This document shows, piece by piece, positions 39,882 through 51,621 of a stretch of DNA of 64,000 nt. Position 1 is the first letter of the stretch, and every line of letters begins with the position of its first letter. Where the stretch lies: positions 248,001 through 312,000 of the forward strand of contig CALNYL010000001.1 of the NCBI GenBank assembly GCA_942490775.1, written 5' to 3'. Below the pieces are notes generated by a model. That model had not been told where the DNA came from, ran no database searches, and worked only from the letters and a program-made list of their open reading frames with translations. This DNA is from UBA6489 sp942490775 (GTDB lineage Bacteria > Patescibacteriota > Gracilibacteria > BD1-5 > UBA6164). The translations under genes and the position numbers were made by a program.

Positions 39882-42800
39882 CTACCTCCTCTTAAACTTA
39901 ACCTCCCCACCTTCTTCCACAAACTCCTTCAACACACCAACTACTTTTTCATAATCATCCTTAGACAATTCAGAACTATAATTTTTTACCACAAAATCAT
40001 AAATCTCTTTCAACTCTCACTCTTCAAAATCTGTTTTTCAAAGCTTATCCTTTATCAAAATAGCAATCTTTATAAGACTCTTAGCTTTTATAGTAGCCCT
40101 CTTCTTATTCCTAAAAATAAACTGCACAGATTTATACCCATTATCATCTATATCTTTTATTTTTTCATTTATTAAATTTCATTTTGTAGCCTCTTTCTCC
40201 TCCAAAGGATAAAGATTTTTTGCGGAGCTTATGCCTTTGGTGCAAGATAGAGGGATATTATTTCAAAGGTAAGGATTAAGTTCACTTCAAACAATATTTC
40301 CAAAATCAAACTCACCCTTCAAATTACTTCCATATTTTTTAGAATACATTATAGAAATCACTATCAAGAAAATTCAAATAAGCATAAGTGCAATTACTCT
40401 AGAAATAGCATCTAAATCAGAGGCTAATATATCACCCAAGAAAATCTTGGCTAAGATAAGTACAAGTAAATAAAGTCAAATAGTTCTGTATCTGATTTTA
40501 TCCGCACTTATACCATAGAACAAAGATAAGAAACATACAACTCACCAGAAAATAGTTATAGCAAAAGTTATATTAAAGATATCGTAAACATACATAGAAA
40601 ATATTATCAAAGTATAGATAACAAATCATCAAATCATAATTCACATATTAGTATTTTTTTCTTTACTCAACCTATACCATACAACTAAAATACTTCATAA
40701 AATAGCGGTTACCATATACTGTAAAATTCTTAAATACCCTATTCATCTTGAATCTATTCTGTTTAGAATTCAATCTAGTTCTGTTAATTGCCAAAATAAG
40801 AATCCAAGAAATACAACAGTGTAAAATCATTTCAATAGTTTTGAACTGAAAAAAGCATAAACAAAAGAAGAAATAAAACAGAAAACAGTAATACCAAGCA
40901 TACTCCATCAGTTTCCTGTTGATGGTATTATTTCAACCAAAAGACCAGCTAAAACTCAAATTCAAATCATATGAAAAATATCGTGAAAAATATGTAATCC
41001 TCATATTTTTTTATCATCCTTCACCGTTTCAAAAGATTTCAGATTATAAACAAACGAAGCGAATATTAAAGTGAACGGTATTAAAAATACAAATTTTCCT
41101 TCTTTTACTACATTTAAAAGTGTAAATAAATCAAACACTCAAATTATAAATAAAATAAGTCATCATACAAAAATTTTACTCTCCTTAGTTTTTGAGAAGA
41201 AATAGAACATAACACTAGCCTCAAACAACCAAACCGTAGAAATAACTTCATCATTATCTGAAAAAATCAGAGCAGTAGCAAGTGAAAATAGTGAAATACT
41301 GATTCATATATAAGTATAGATACTATTTTTTGAAGCTGTACTTTTTTTCACTTCCTCAAATCATATTTTATTTAGTAAAGCATAACCAAGAGAAAAGTAC
41401 ACTAAAGATAAACCTACAAAAGCATAACCAGTTGGCATTCAAGGGAAATATTCATCTCAGTATAAAAATAACTCAAAAGAAATAAATAATATTCAAACTA
41501 TACTTCATACAATCAGGTTCTTTATATTTTTTTCTTTCATAGTCAAGTTATCACTCAAAAATGGTAATACCCAATTTGATATAGCAAATAAAACTATGCT
41601 TATAACTCAAATAACCAGAGGATAGTTTCACTTTTCAGCAAAAGAACTTGAAAAATTTAGATTAACAATAGAAAGAAGTATCATAACTCAAAATATAGTT
41701 CAGATAGAGTATAGGTACTCCATCCCTTTCTTTGTAGCAAAGTAATACGAAGTAAATAAAAATATAAAAGAAACTACAGAAATAGTTAACATCTTTATAA
41801 AAGAAAAATCTTTAAGATCAGATACATTAAAACCATTTGAAATAGCTATAAATATTCATAAAATAACAAAAAATATATATCTTAAATCATTAGATAGGGA
41901 AGTCTGTACTAAACTAAATCATAGTAAGTAAATCATCACAATCAAAGCAAAAGCAAATGTCACTGAAAATACTTCTCATGAAGTTATTAGTCCCAAGATT
42001 ATAACCAAAGGCAATATAAAAATAGGCAAAGCATACTTCATAGCCTTTTGAGTAAATAAAAATATTCAAACCCCAAAGAAAAATACTATAGAAACCATAT
42101 AAGAGACAAAACTAGTAACCTCGCCTAAAACCAATTTATCTGATCAAGAAAAGAGTAAAAGTATTATAAATATATAGTTCAAAATAAATATCCCAGACAT
42201 ATTTTTAGTAAATACCTCATTTTTTAAACTCTCTTTATTGAACACTGAAAACATAGTAGTAAGTCACAAGATACCACTAGCCACAAGTTTAACTACCCAT
42301 TCTTTATCTGTACTAAAAGGAGCAGCTAAAAATAGCAAATTTCATAAAATAAAGGCAGAATATTTTAAAGTATTATCTTTCTCAGTATGTCATAAAAATA
42401 AAGCTCAAGCCGAAACTATCATAGAATATCCCACAAGAGTGTATGGAGTACTACTATCAGCTCAGATTAAAAACGGATTTAGATATGCAAATATAAAAGA
42501 AAATAAAAGCATAGTTTTAGACTGATAAGCAAGAGAAGTTACTACACCAAATACAGTATTTAGTATAAGAAAAATAAAGGTTAGTGATTCTCCTAGTAAA
42601 TATCATCAACTTTCAACCTCAAGCAAATATCTTCAAGCAAGAATCACAGCAAAGTTTATAAGAATTCAAGCTCATAGCATTATTCTAGATTCTCATTTTA
42701 AATTCTTTTTATCCAAAAACACTCACACTCAAAATATTGTGAAACCTATAACAAATCATATAATTATTTTTATAGATGGGGCTAACATATCCCAGATAAG

Positions 42801-43415
42801 ACTCATCAAAAATATAACCGATAAAAAAACCAATATAGCACCAATTTTTGCAAGTAAGTTTTCACTGAAAAACTTTTTAACTCACTCAGATAACTTGTCA
42901 AAGAACATATCAACTTCGTTTGGTTGAAGGTCTTCTTTGGGTTTATAGTTTTTCTCTTCTTTATATTCATCCAAATATGAGTATGAAGGAGTTTTTTTCT
43001 TTTCTTCTAAATATGAGTATGAAGAAGGCTTTTTCTCTTCTTTATTTTCTAAGTACAAGTTAGAAGGAACTTCTTCTATTTCTTTTTTTTCAAATCTTTC
43101 TTCTTCAAGCTCTTCATATTCTTTTTTTTCTACCTCTAACCTTTCAGCCTTAAAATTTCTTAATTCATCATTTTCTTTTACATTTAAACTTTTAACTTTC
43201 ATCTCTCACATTTCTCTTTTCAGAACTTCTGCAAAATGTGAAATTCTTTCTTCTATAAAAGACTCAGATAAAAATACTCATTTACATATTGCTCATATAA
43301 CCAAAGTTCAAAATATAATAGCTATTTCTCATCCAGAGTTAAAGAATATATAGGATATAAAAAATCATATATTCATTGAAACAAGCAAAGCAAGACGGTC
43401 TAGTAATTTTTTCAT
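39882..43415 (-). CDS. Giant multi-pass membrane protein (DUF2339-like)
   Basis: 1177 residues from ATG 43415 to TAG 39882. Two N-terminal helices (LLDRLALLVSMNIGFFISYI), a cytoplasmic region of about 150 residues rich in Glu/Lys with repeats such as PSSYSYLEEKKK and TPSYSYLDEYKEE, then some 25 consecutive short hydrophobic helices separated by charged turns (for example DEVISTVWLFEASVMFYFF), and a soluble Lys/Glu-rich C-terminus ending KEFVEEGGEVKFKRR. The layout fits DUF2339 proteins, whose function is unknown. An in-frame palindrome at 40186-40260 adds about 25 residues before the C-terminal domain. No frameshift was found in the frame. Confidence 0.7.
40186..40260 (-). repeat. Palindromic repeat inserted in frame in the DUF2339-like gene
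   Basis: GTAGCCTCTTTCTCCTCCAA then AGGATAAAGATTTTTTGCGG and CCTTTGGTGCAAGATAGAGG. Edge GTAGCCTCTTTC is the Family A edge. Minus-strand reading gives NNIPLSCTKGISSAKNLYP then LEEKEATKG, without breaking the frame. Confidence 0.7.
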
Positions 43416-43487
43416 AATTTTTGAGTTAGGTATTAAATATTGCAAAGGGGGGTAAAATCAATACCCTTAGATTAAGGAATGTTCAAA

Positions 43488-43545
43488 ATAATTCATCCTA
43501 AATTCCTTGCCTTTCACACGAAAGGAAGGAAGCTACAATGTCTTA
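43488..43545. repeat. Family A palindromic repeat
   Basis: ATAATTCATCCTAAATTCCT with stem TTCCTTGCCTTTCACACGAAAGGAAGGAA and GCTACAATG edge. Two copies stand in the 43416-43697 gap. Confidence 0.7.
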
Positions 43546-43648
43546 ACTTAGTGTAACTAGTTTTCTCTTATATTAACATACTGTTTTTATTATTTACTAT
43601 TCTATCATTTTTTCTTCTAAAAACCTAATATTTAAAAAATTTAAACCT

Positions 43649-43697
43649 TGTAGCCCCTTTCCTTTAGTATTAAAGGAAAGGATTCAGGTATGGATTA
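43649..43697. repeat. Family A palindromic repeat
   Basis: TTGTAGCCCCTTTCCTTTAG then TATTAAAGGAAAGGATTCAG and GTATGGATTAT. A near-perfect representative of the family consensus. Confidence 0.8.
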
Positions 43698-45391
43698 TTA
43701 CTTTTTCCCTTCCAACTTCCTAGTCATAAAATAAATCCCCACAACAAAAATTATAGCAATAAACACAAACAATCCTATAAAAAATCATTTATTAGAAGCC
43801 ATAATTCTATCATCCTTATCATCACAAACATTCCCTAATCAATCTCCATCAACATCTCTTTGCTCTGGATTATAGTCAAAAGGACAATTATCATTTCAAT
43901 AAAGCACACCATCTCTATCATCATCCTCACACATATCACCAACTCAATCATTATCAGAATCCTTTTGGTCAGGATTAGCCACATACATACAGTTATCCTC
44001 AAGTCAGTCTATGGAATCTCCATCAGAATCTTCACAAATGTCTCATATTTTATTATCATTTTTATCAGTTTGATAAGAGTTCTGCATATTTATACAGTTA
44101 TCACAAACATCTCCGATACCATCCTTATCCATATCCTCTTGCTGTGGATTAGCAACTTCTTTACAATTATCCAGATAATCTATTATTTCATCCTCATCCT
44201 TATCATTTTCTTCTAATTCTTTTGCTTTTTGGTCACAAACATCTCAAATTCCATTTTGGTCTTTATCTCTCTGAGCGGGATTAAAGAGTCAACAATTATC
44301 ACAAGCATATCAAATATTATCTCTATCATAATCTTCTTGATTTGAGTTTTTTACTGTAATACAGTTATCAAGTTCATCAAAAATACCATCCTCATCCTTA
44401 TCAAACTCACACTTATCTCAAACATAATTTATATTTAAATCTTTTTGGTCAGGATTGTATACATGGATACAGTTATCTTTTTTTCAGATAATTCAATCTT
44501 TATCATCATCACTACATAGGTCTCCCCTACCATCTCCGTTTGTATCTTTTTGCATAGGATTAAATTCATCTGGACAATTATCTTCTGAATCAAACACTCA
44601 ATCAGAATCTTGGTCTTCCTCTTTAAATAAATTAAAATTTGGATTTTTCTGAGTGGTTATATTTATAGATTCTGTATTTTTATCTATGCTAAACTTTCCA
44701 ATACTATTTGATAAATTCAGATAATTATCTTTACACATATTTTTTGAATATGCTGTTATTGAATTATTAAATAGGGGAGTTATAAGATACTGATAACCTT
44801 TTGATTTAAAGCTTAGTTCTGTAATTTTTATTTTTTCATTTGTTTTTCCTCATTTTCTAGTAAAAGCAAATGTTATTTTTATATATTTTAAATCATAGTC
44901 TAGTAAATTTTGCTTTGTCACAGATATATATTTTTCTCAGTCTTCCGAAATTTCAAAGTTTGGTTTAAATAAATCTGTATTATATTTGAAATCAAAATAA
45001 AAGTTCATGCTTTTTGTAAATCATCAAAACTTATCAGTATTTGATAATTCCTAGAAGTATCTAGTTCTAGGGAAGTTTTAGAATTATTATCCTGTAAATA
45101 TTTTCTATCTCACTTTAAATCTATAGAATAATCTATATTTTCTCAAGCATTCCTAAAAAGTTTATGAGGAATTATAATGTCATTTGAAATAAAAGTATCT
45201 ATTTTTTCAGCATAATTTATTTTGTAGGTAGTATATTGTTCTAAAATTTTTATATCTGATGTCTCTTCATAACAGTTTTCTTTAAAATCCTTAGGTATTT
45301 TTTTTCAAAATTCTTCTGGTCTAGCGATTTCAGCAAAACTAGTATTTATAGACAGGATTAAAAGAAAAACAAGAACTGATAGTTTTTTCAT
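43698..45391 (-). pseudogene. Thrombospondin type 3 repeat surface protein, one frameshift
   Basis: Starts ATG 45391 with a signal peptide (LSVLVFLLILSINTSFAEI). The reading frame changes at about 45010-45016, in a short A run before AGCATGAAC; the rest runs to TAA 43698. Adding one A restores DLQKSMNFYFDFKYNTDLFK. The second half has about eight Ca-binding TSP3 repeats of the form D-x-D-x-D-G...D-N-C-P/x...N-P-x-Q-x-D (for example DNCPDEFNPMQKDTNGDGRG). A C-terminal helix (FFIGLFVFIAIIFVVGIYF) anchors it. An extracellular calcium-stiffened stalk is predicted. Real frameshift, programmed shift or sequencing error cannot be told apart. Confidence 0.75.
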
Positions 45392-46036
45392 AGTTTTTTT
45401 GATTATTTTATAAACTAGAAATAGTTTATTTGGTTTTTGAAAATAATCAAAGGGAATTTTAATTGAGAGGTATTGAAATTTTTGTAGATAATATAAAGGG
45501 GAAATACAAGGTAATGCCCCTAGAGGCTGTCCCAAAAGTCATCCTGAACTTGATTCAGGATCTTTATAATAAAAAGCAAGTCTTAGACTTGCTTTTTATG
45601 TTTTTCAAAATGGTACACCTCGCTTAACTGAATGCGAACTATATGAGGATTATATGAATATGTAAGTAAAAATCAAAAGAATACTTATAAAGTTATAAAA
45701 GATTTAAAGGAGGCTTTAGTTTAGAATGTCTTGTTTTAGGGGAGTCTTAATAATTGTTTATATGTAAAATAATAGGAAGTTATAAGGTAAAAGCTCTTCT
45801 TTCTCATTCGTGAACGATATGTATATAATAGATTACCCATTAATAATGAGAACTATTGTTTATTAATTATATTCTTTGTTACTTTGAATAACTTTAGTAT
45901 TAATTAAAAAAGTAAACTTGTCAATCAAAGAAAAATGTATATATTTTAATGTGATTAAATATTTTTTAATGAAATTAAGAGAAAAAGGTTGTGAGATTGT
46001 TATATTGTTTTTATAGAGTAATAATTAATTTATAAA
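45392..46036. other. Gene-poor region with two hairpins
   Basis: No ORF with protein-like composition seen in either strand. It holds hairpin ATCCTGAACTTGATTCAGGAT (45541-45561) and a terminator AAAAAGCAAGTCTTAGACTT then GCTTTTT (45570-45597). The rest is AT-rich and leads to the repeat-protein gene. Confidence 0.5.
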
Positions 46037-48763
46037 ATGGATGTAAATACTTTAAAAAATATGTTGGAGGAGATGATTGAGGAAGGTGAACAGAAGGGTA
46101 AGGCTTCTGGGGATATGAATTTGGTAGACGATGAAGGAGATTCTAAAGAGTCAGATGAATTTGTTGATTTAGGAATTTTAGAAGTTATAAAAGATTCAAG
46201 AAAACAGATACTAAGATGTTTGGAATATAATATAGCAAAGTCTACGGATGAGGTTGTTAAGTTGATTTTGTCTCAGGCAATGAGTTCTTTGAGAGCTAGA
46301 GGAAGTATTAAAGCAGAAAAACGATTAGATGTTTTGGAGTCATCATGAGGTTTAATTGTAGGAGCATGGGAAAATGAGGGTTTAGGAAGTTCAAATATTA
46401 TAGATTTATTAAGAAATAACTGTCCAAGTTTTGATTATCAAAATTTTTTAAACTTTTTAGGTAAATATAGAGACGAATTATCTAAGAAAAAGACTAAACA
46501 GAGATTAATAAAGTCTATTTTTTATGGAAATTGGAAACATGTAGTTAATTGGTGAGCAGAAGAAAAAAAATGAAGTTATAAAAAATTATTTCCAAAGTTA
46601 GAGTATCTTTTGAAACTTACAGAAAGGATATCATGAGATGTGTGAGTCTCTTCTTGTATAGATAATAAAGGATTGTTAAGTTCATATAAATTAGAATGAA
46701 ATAGTCTTGTAAAGGCTTTTTTCTATGGGGATATAACTACAAAAATGGAAGTTCTACAGGATAAGAAAAATATGGAGTTATTCAAAGAGTTTAAACTAGA
46801 ATGACTTTCTCTCTGAAATTTTATTTCAGGAGGGGATGTATTTTCTTGTGTGGATGTTCTTTTGAATAATAAATTAATATTTAAGGAGTTAAAATTAGAG
46901 GGATCAGGTCTTGGACTATTTTTTTTAAATGAAGGGGCTTCACAAAAAGCTACTATTTTAAGAGATAATAGACTTTTGTTTAAAGATTTTGGGTTGGAAT
47001 GACAGAGTCTGGGAAAAATATTTTCTCGTTGAGATATTTCTCAAAAAGTAGAAGAGTTACAAGATAATGATAATCAAAATTTATTAAAGAGGTTTAAATT
47101 AGATGGGATAGCTCTATGTAATTTTCTTTATAAGGGGGATTCTGTTTCTAGAATAAAGGTTTTAGGAGATAAAGATAATCAGGTTTTATTTGAAAAATTT
47201 GGTTTAAGTTGATTTTCCTTAGGTGAATTTTTCTCTGGGTGAGATTTCTCTTCAAAATTACAGATTTTAAGAGAAAAAAGTAATCTAATTGATATGTTTG
47301 ATTTAGAATGAGCATCTTTAGGGAAGCTGTTCTCCGTAGGAGATGCTTCTTTGAAGTTAGAAGTTATTGAAGAGAATATAGAATTGTTGAAAAAGTTTAG
47401 TTTATATGGGTCCTCTTTATGAGATTTTTTTTATGTAGGGAATTTTTCTCTTAAATTAAAACTATTAAGAGAGAATGATGATTTATTTAAAGGGGTTAAT
47501 TTGGAATGATTTTCTTTATGAAGATTTTTCTCTACATGAAATGTTTCTTTGAAAATACAGAAGTTGAAAGAAAAAGAGAATTTGTTTAAAATGAATAATT
47601 TAGAGTGAGCAGGATTAGGAAATTTTTTATGGAAATGAAATGTTAGTTCTAAGGTGAAAATTCTTGAGAGTAATAGTGATTTATTCAGTGAATTTTGTTT
47701 AGAATGACCTAGTTTAGGCGAGTTTTTCCTACTTGGAAATGTTGCTTGAAAAATTATACAGATAAAGAAAAATAAAAATTTATTTAAAGAGTTTAATTTA
47801 AAAGGAGTAGCTTTGTGACGATTTTTCTGAACAGGTGATTTTGTATCAAAGGTTAATAAACTTTATAAAAATAAATGATTATTTTTAAGTCTAGGATTAA
47901 ATTGATTAGGATTATGAGAATTTTTTTGGAATGGTGATATATCTTATAAAATAAAACTTTTGAGAGGAAGTGAGGTTTTATTTAAGAGACTAAGATTAAC
48001 AAAAAATAAAATAACTACTATGTTTGAGACTTCAGATATGAGTAAAATAGAACAAAAGATTGTGAAAATAGAGAGACTTGAAGAGGTGTTATTGAATAAT
48101 AGCACATTTGATTCAAATGAATCTAGTGGGGTAGTTTTTCCTCAAGTTTTTATTAGGTCTTTATTTAGTTTATTTCTATTAAAAGTCTCAACAGATAGTG
48201 GCTTTGAAAGGTTATTAGACTTTGTCTCTAATATAGACTTCAAAGAGTTATTTATACAAACAAGTTGAAAAACTATTAGTCAGGTAAAGGGGGATATTTC
48301 TACATTAAGTCAAAATTTAGACTATCAATATTTATTATTAACCTATTTAACAGGGAATAAAGCAATTGGTAATAAACAATGGAAAATTCTGGTAAATGTT
48401 CTTATAAAATGAAAAGGTCATAATGTATTTCAAAAAAGTTATGGAGAACCACTACCTGATGATAGAAATAGAGCCTTATCAGATCCCTTAGATTTGGAAG
48501 GTAAATTTCTTGATAAATGAGTTATAAGTAAATTTTTTGTTAGTAAAAAATGTTTAGTTAATGAACAAGAGCTTGTAAGTATGGCTAGTTTTTTATCTGG
48601 TTTTATGGAGGAGTTTGATTATGATTTTATGGAAAAGTTATATGACATTTTCGGAGATATAAATATTTTTAAAGAGTTTTTGCTATGAAAAATGGATGAA
48701 TGAGAAATTCAGGATTTTATTGATAATGTGGGAGAAAGGGGAATCAAAAAAAGCTTCAGATAA
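46037..48763 (+). CDS. Novel helical tandem-repeat protein (13 repeats of 33-35 residues)
   Basis: 908 residues from ATG 46037 to TAA 48761. Residues 1-218: acidic start then helical segments. Residues 219-653: 13 uninterrupted repeats with framework L-(E)-G-x-S-L-G-x-F-F-x-x-G-(D/N)-x-S-x-K-(I/V/L)-x-x-L-x-(E/D)-(N/K)-x-x-L-F-K-x-F-x; ten are exactly 33 residues, three are 35. Residue pair 11-12 before the invariant G is hypervariable: FY, SG, LN, SR, YK, SG, SV, YV, ST, WK, LL, GT, WN. Residues 654-908: a degenerate repeat and a helical C-terminal domain. No signal peptide or membrane helix. The plan (helix, short turn with variable residues, helix) recalls TALE/Bat or mTERF-type modular recognition proteins; homology is not shown. 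Confidence 0.7.
46691..47995 (+). repeat. Thirteen tandem coding repeats of 99-105 bp
   Basis: Repeat units start at each L-x-G block (46691, then every 99 or 105 bp) and end at 47995. DNA identity between units is low while the protein framework is kept, so the array is old and under protein-level selection rather than freshly duplicated. Confidence 0.8.
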
Positions 48764-48790
48764 TTCTGAAACTTTTCTCTTTATTTTTAC

Positions 48791-48866
48791 TGGTACACCC
48801 GGCAGGGATCGAACCCACGCTAACCAAGGTCCGCGGCCTTGTGCTCTTCCACTGAGCTACGGGTGC
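48791..48866 (-). tRNA. tRNA-Arg (GCG)
   Basis: Minus-strand cloverleaf: acceptor GCACCCG/CGGGTGT (one G-U), D arm GCTC...GAGC, anticodon stem CAAGG/CCTTG with loop CCGCGGA, T loop TTCGATC, discriminator A and encoded CCA. The anticodon reads GCG (Arg, CGC/CGU). Position 33 is C rather than the near-universal U. The stop of rsmE lies inside its acceptor end. Confidence 0.85.
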
Positions 48867-49651
48867 AAAAAATACTGAGAAATAAAAAATCACACAACAA
48901 CTCAAGCAGTCTCAGTCCTAAGAATTCTATTTCACAAATAAACCTTCTTAAAATTCAAACTATTAAATTTATCTATCTCCTCATCACTAAATCCTCCCTC
49001 TGGTCAAATAAATATATTGATATTTTTTTGTATGTCTAGTTTTAATTCTTTTAAATTAGAAGAATCTTCACTATCAATAGTATGCAAAAAAATACTCTTT
49101 CAAGAAATTAGCTTATCACAAACTAATTCAGTATAATTTTTTCTAAGAGTAGCTTCTTTCTCCTGAGAATGAGAAAGAATTCAAGATAGAGGTTTTTCAT
49201 TGACAAAAACTATTTCAGGCAATAAATTTCTTCACGACTGTTCAGTTGCCTCTAAAACAATATTTTTAAATCTCTCAATTTTATTTTCTGAAATATTTAA
49301 TTTCTGACTTCTCTTTGACCTAAAAAATATTATCTTTTTAAATCAAACCTCCGTAGCTTTCTGCAAAATGTACTCTATTTTTGAAATTTTATTTGGAATT
49401 GCCTGATATAAATTTAAATCAAACATTAACTCAGAATTCTTTTTCATTTCCTTTTCAAAACTTAAAGCCAACTTATCTTTTTCAATCTCATTTATTTTGT
49501 AAATATAATCTATATTTTTCTTTCAATCAAATAGTGCAAGAATATCTCACTCAGAAAATCTAAGCACCTTAAAAATCTGGAAAACAAGTTTCTTGTCCTC
49601 CAAAATAACATCTTCTCAGAATTTAAAATCTCTGACTAAAAATCTATGCAT
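48857..49651 (-). CDS. rsmE: 16S rRNA (uracil-1498-N3)-methyltransferase
   Basis: 264 residues from ATG 49651 to TAG 48857. N-terminal PUA-like half (MHRFLVRDFKF...KLVFQIFKVLRFSEGD), then the SPOUT methylase: QAIPNKISKIEYILQKATEV, RSKRSQK, NIFIGPEGGFSDEEIDKF and the knot-end YLGNRILRTETAGVVVGFF. It methylates U1498 in the 30S decoding region. Length is standard. The last codons and stop overlap the 5' end of tRNA-Arg by about 10 bases on the same strand, implying processing from one transcript. Confidence 0.9.
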
Positions 49652-49671
49652 ATCTTTAATAAAATAACTGT

Positions 49672-49725
49672 AGGCTCCTTCCTTTCGTATTTAAGGTAAG
49701 GAATTTAGGATGGATTATAAAAGTT
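49672..49725. repeat. Family A palindromic repeat
   Basis: GTAGGCTCCTTCCTTTCGTA then TTTAAGGTAAGGAATTTAGG and ATGGATTATA. Same family as 59565. Confidence 0.7.
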
Positions 49726-49730
49726 TATCC

Positions 49731-50063
49731 TTACCTAGGCATACCATAAAAATCCAATCCAGAACTATCCACCATAGACTTTGTTATAAAATTCTTCTTT
49801 TTACCCTTAACAAAAAATCCTCTCTCATCAAGTATTCCTTGCTCTTTTAAATTCTCTACATTTTTAGTCTTTAACCTCTTTTTTGGGAAGTTCTGTTTAT
49901 TTTCAAGATAATGATTTCTAGCTTTATAACTCTGATTCTTTCTAACCTGAGGATTCTCATTACCAATATAAACCTGAAAAGACTTTTTCTTTCCCTTTGA
50001 TTGCTTTCTTGCTGCCGCTTGTTTTTTTACTATTCTGGATGTTAAACCGTGACTATTTGCCAT
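49731..50063 (-). CDS. Small basic protein, unknown
   Basis: 110 residues from ATG 50063 (MANSHGLTSRIVKKQAAARK); an earlier in-frame ATG at 50099 adds 12 residues but the internal start gives the more compact basic protein. Lys/Arg/Gln-rich throughout, with PQVRKNQSYKARNHYLENKQ and a C-terminal SMVDSSGLDFYGMPR. No membrane segment, no TGA codon. Composition suggests RNA or ribosome binding. Family not recognised. Confidence 0.6.
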   Translation of the reverse strand: MANSHGLTSRIVKKQAAARKQSKGKKKSFQVYIGNENPQVRKNQSYKARNHYLENKQNFPKKRLKTKNVENLKEQGILDERGFFVKGKKKNFITKSMVDSSGLDFYGMPR

Positions 50064-50154
50064 AATTATATCTATAAAATTATAAAGTATGAGAAGCATT
50101 TTATAAAAAAAAACTAAAAATACAAATTTTTAGTCTTGATTCTTGTAAATCTTT

Positions 50155-50215
50155 TTATCTTCTTACTTTTTGTAAAGGAAGTTCCTGATGTAAAACGGAG
50201 GAGTATGGATTCAAA
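50155..50215. repeat. Half copy of the MITE-like element
   Basis: CTTACTTTTTGTAAAGGAAG then TTCCTGATGTAAAACGGAGG and AGTATGGATTC, matching the right half of the 19582-19749 element (CTTCCTTTTGCAAAGGAAG ... GATGGATTC). Confidence 0.65.
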
Positions 50216-50238
50216 CTACTATACTAATATAAAATTTT

Positions 50239-51615
50239 TTAGTTCTCTTTCTCTTCTGAACTATCTTCTCTATAGGGCAATGCAAAAGAAAATGTACTAC
50301 CAATTCAAATATCACTCTCTACAGAGATTTTTCATCACATCTCTTCAACAATCTGTTTACAAATGGATAACCCCAATCATGTTCACTTTTCAGTCTTATT
50401 TAAATAAGATCAAACCTGAGAAAACTTCTGAAAAAGTTTTCATATATCAGCTTTTTCAATTCATACTCAACTATCCTTTACAGATATTTTCATAAAATCC
50501 CCCTCCAACTTTAGCCCCACAGATATATTTCCTCCACCTTTAGTGAACTTATAAGCATTTGAAAGAAAATTAACAACCACTTGCTTGATTTTATTTTCAT
50601 CACACACCGAAATAATATCTTCTAATTCAGTTGTTATATTTATCTTTTTTTGATTTATAAGTCACTTCATATCATTTACACATCAAGCAACTATATCCTT
50701 AACATTTTTTAAATCATACGAAAATACCATTTTACCAGCTTCCAGTTTATTTATATCTAGTACATCATTTACCATATCTATAAGTCAAACCGTATTCTCT
50801 AAGATTTTCTCTAAATACTCCTGCTGTTTTTCAGTAATATTTCACAGTTTTCACTTAACAAATAAAGAAACATATCATCTAATAACCGTCATAGGAGTCC
50901 TAAGTTCATGAGAAGCTATAGATAAAAATTCAGTTTTCATATCCTCTATCTTCTTTTCTTCTGTTATATCCTTAAACGAAATTACACAAGCAGTTCACTC
51001 TCCAGTAAAACCTTTTAGAGATTTTGCCATAACAGAAACAGGGATATTACTATTTCCCAGCTGTAAAAAAATATTTCTAAATCTATGAAACTCAGTATTG
51101 GATTTTATAATATCATCAACAAAGCCATTTAAATATTTTCATTTTTCGTCAACAAAGTTGAAGATATCTGGAAAATTTCTATTTGTTAAATACTTTTTAC
51201 TATATCATACAATATCAGAAGTTCACGAGTTTGCTAATATAATTTTTCAATCTTCCACAACGATTAGTCACTCAGATAAATTATTTACAATCAATTCTAA
51301 GTTTCTTTTACTCTCTTCTAGTTTTTTAGTTACTCTAATATTTTTTCTTAATATATCAGACAGTTGTTTTGTTTTATCACTTAGTTCTTCTTTTTTCTTA
51401 TTTATTTCTTCATTTATAGTCTCTAATTCTTGATTACTAACCTCATAGGCCTGTTGACTTTCTAAAAGCTTCTCTTTTACATATGTATACTCATCATCTA
51501 CAGACTCAAAAAAAGATTTAAATTTTTCAAGTTCTTCTACACTTAAAAAGTCCAAATTCTTTTTTATTTGTCTTTTGAGTAATTTAGACTGTAGTTCTTC
51601 TAAAAAAGGAGGCAT
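50239..51615 (-). CDS. Sensor histidine kinase with PAS domain
   Basis: 458 residues from ATG 51615 to TAA 50239. No membrane helix. An N-terminal coiled coil (about residues 15-110), a PAS domain (DEVITGNSGTSDIV-like region to AKSLKGFTGE), then the H-box FLSIASHELRTPMTVIRGY with phospho-acceptor His, N-box VVVNFLSNAYKFTKGG, G1 VKDSGVGIEKADIG, and G2 KTEKGTGLGLSICKQIVEEM, where both Gly of GTGLGL are TGA. A cytoplasmic sensor. Its start is 6 bp after the stop of a FIST-domain gene on the same strand, so a FIST protein is its likely input. No response regulator is nearby. Confidence 0.9.
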
Positions 51616-51621
51616 ATATTT

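Noticed and set aside
45600..45740. Possible transposase remnant
   Set aside because: A short stretch resembles degraded coding DNA (NGTPRLTECELYEDYMN), but no family motif could be identified.
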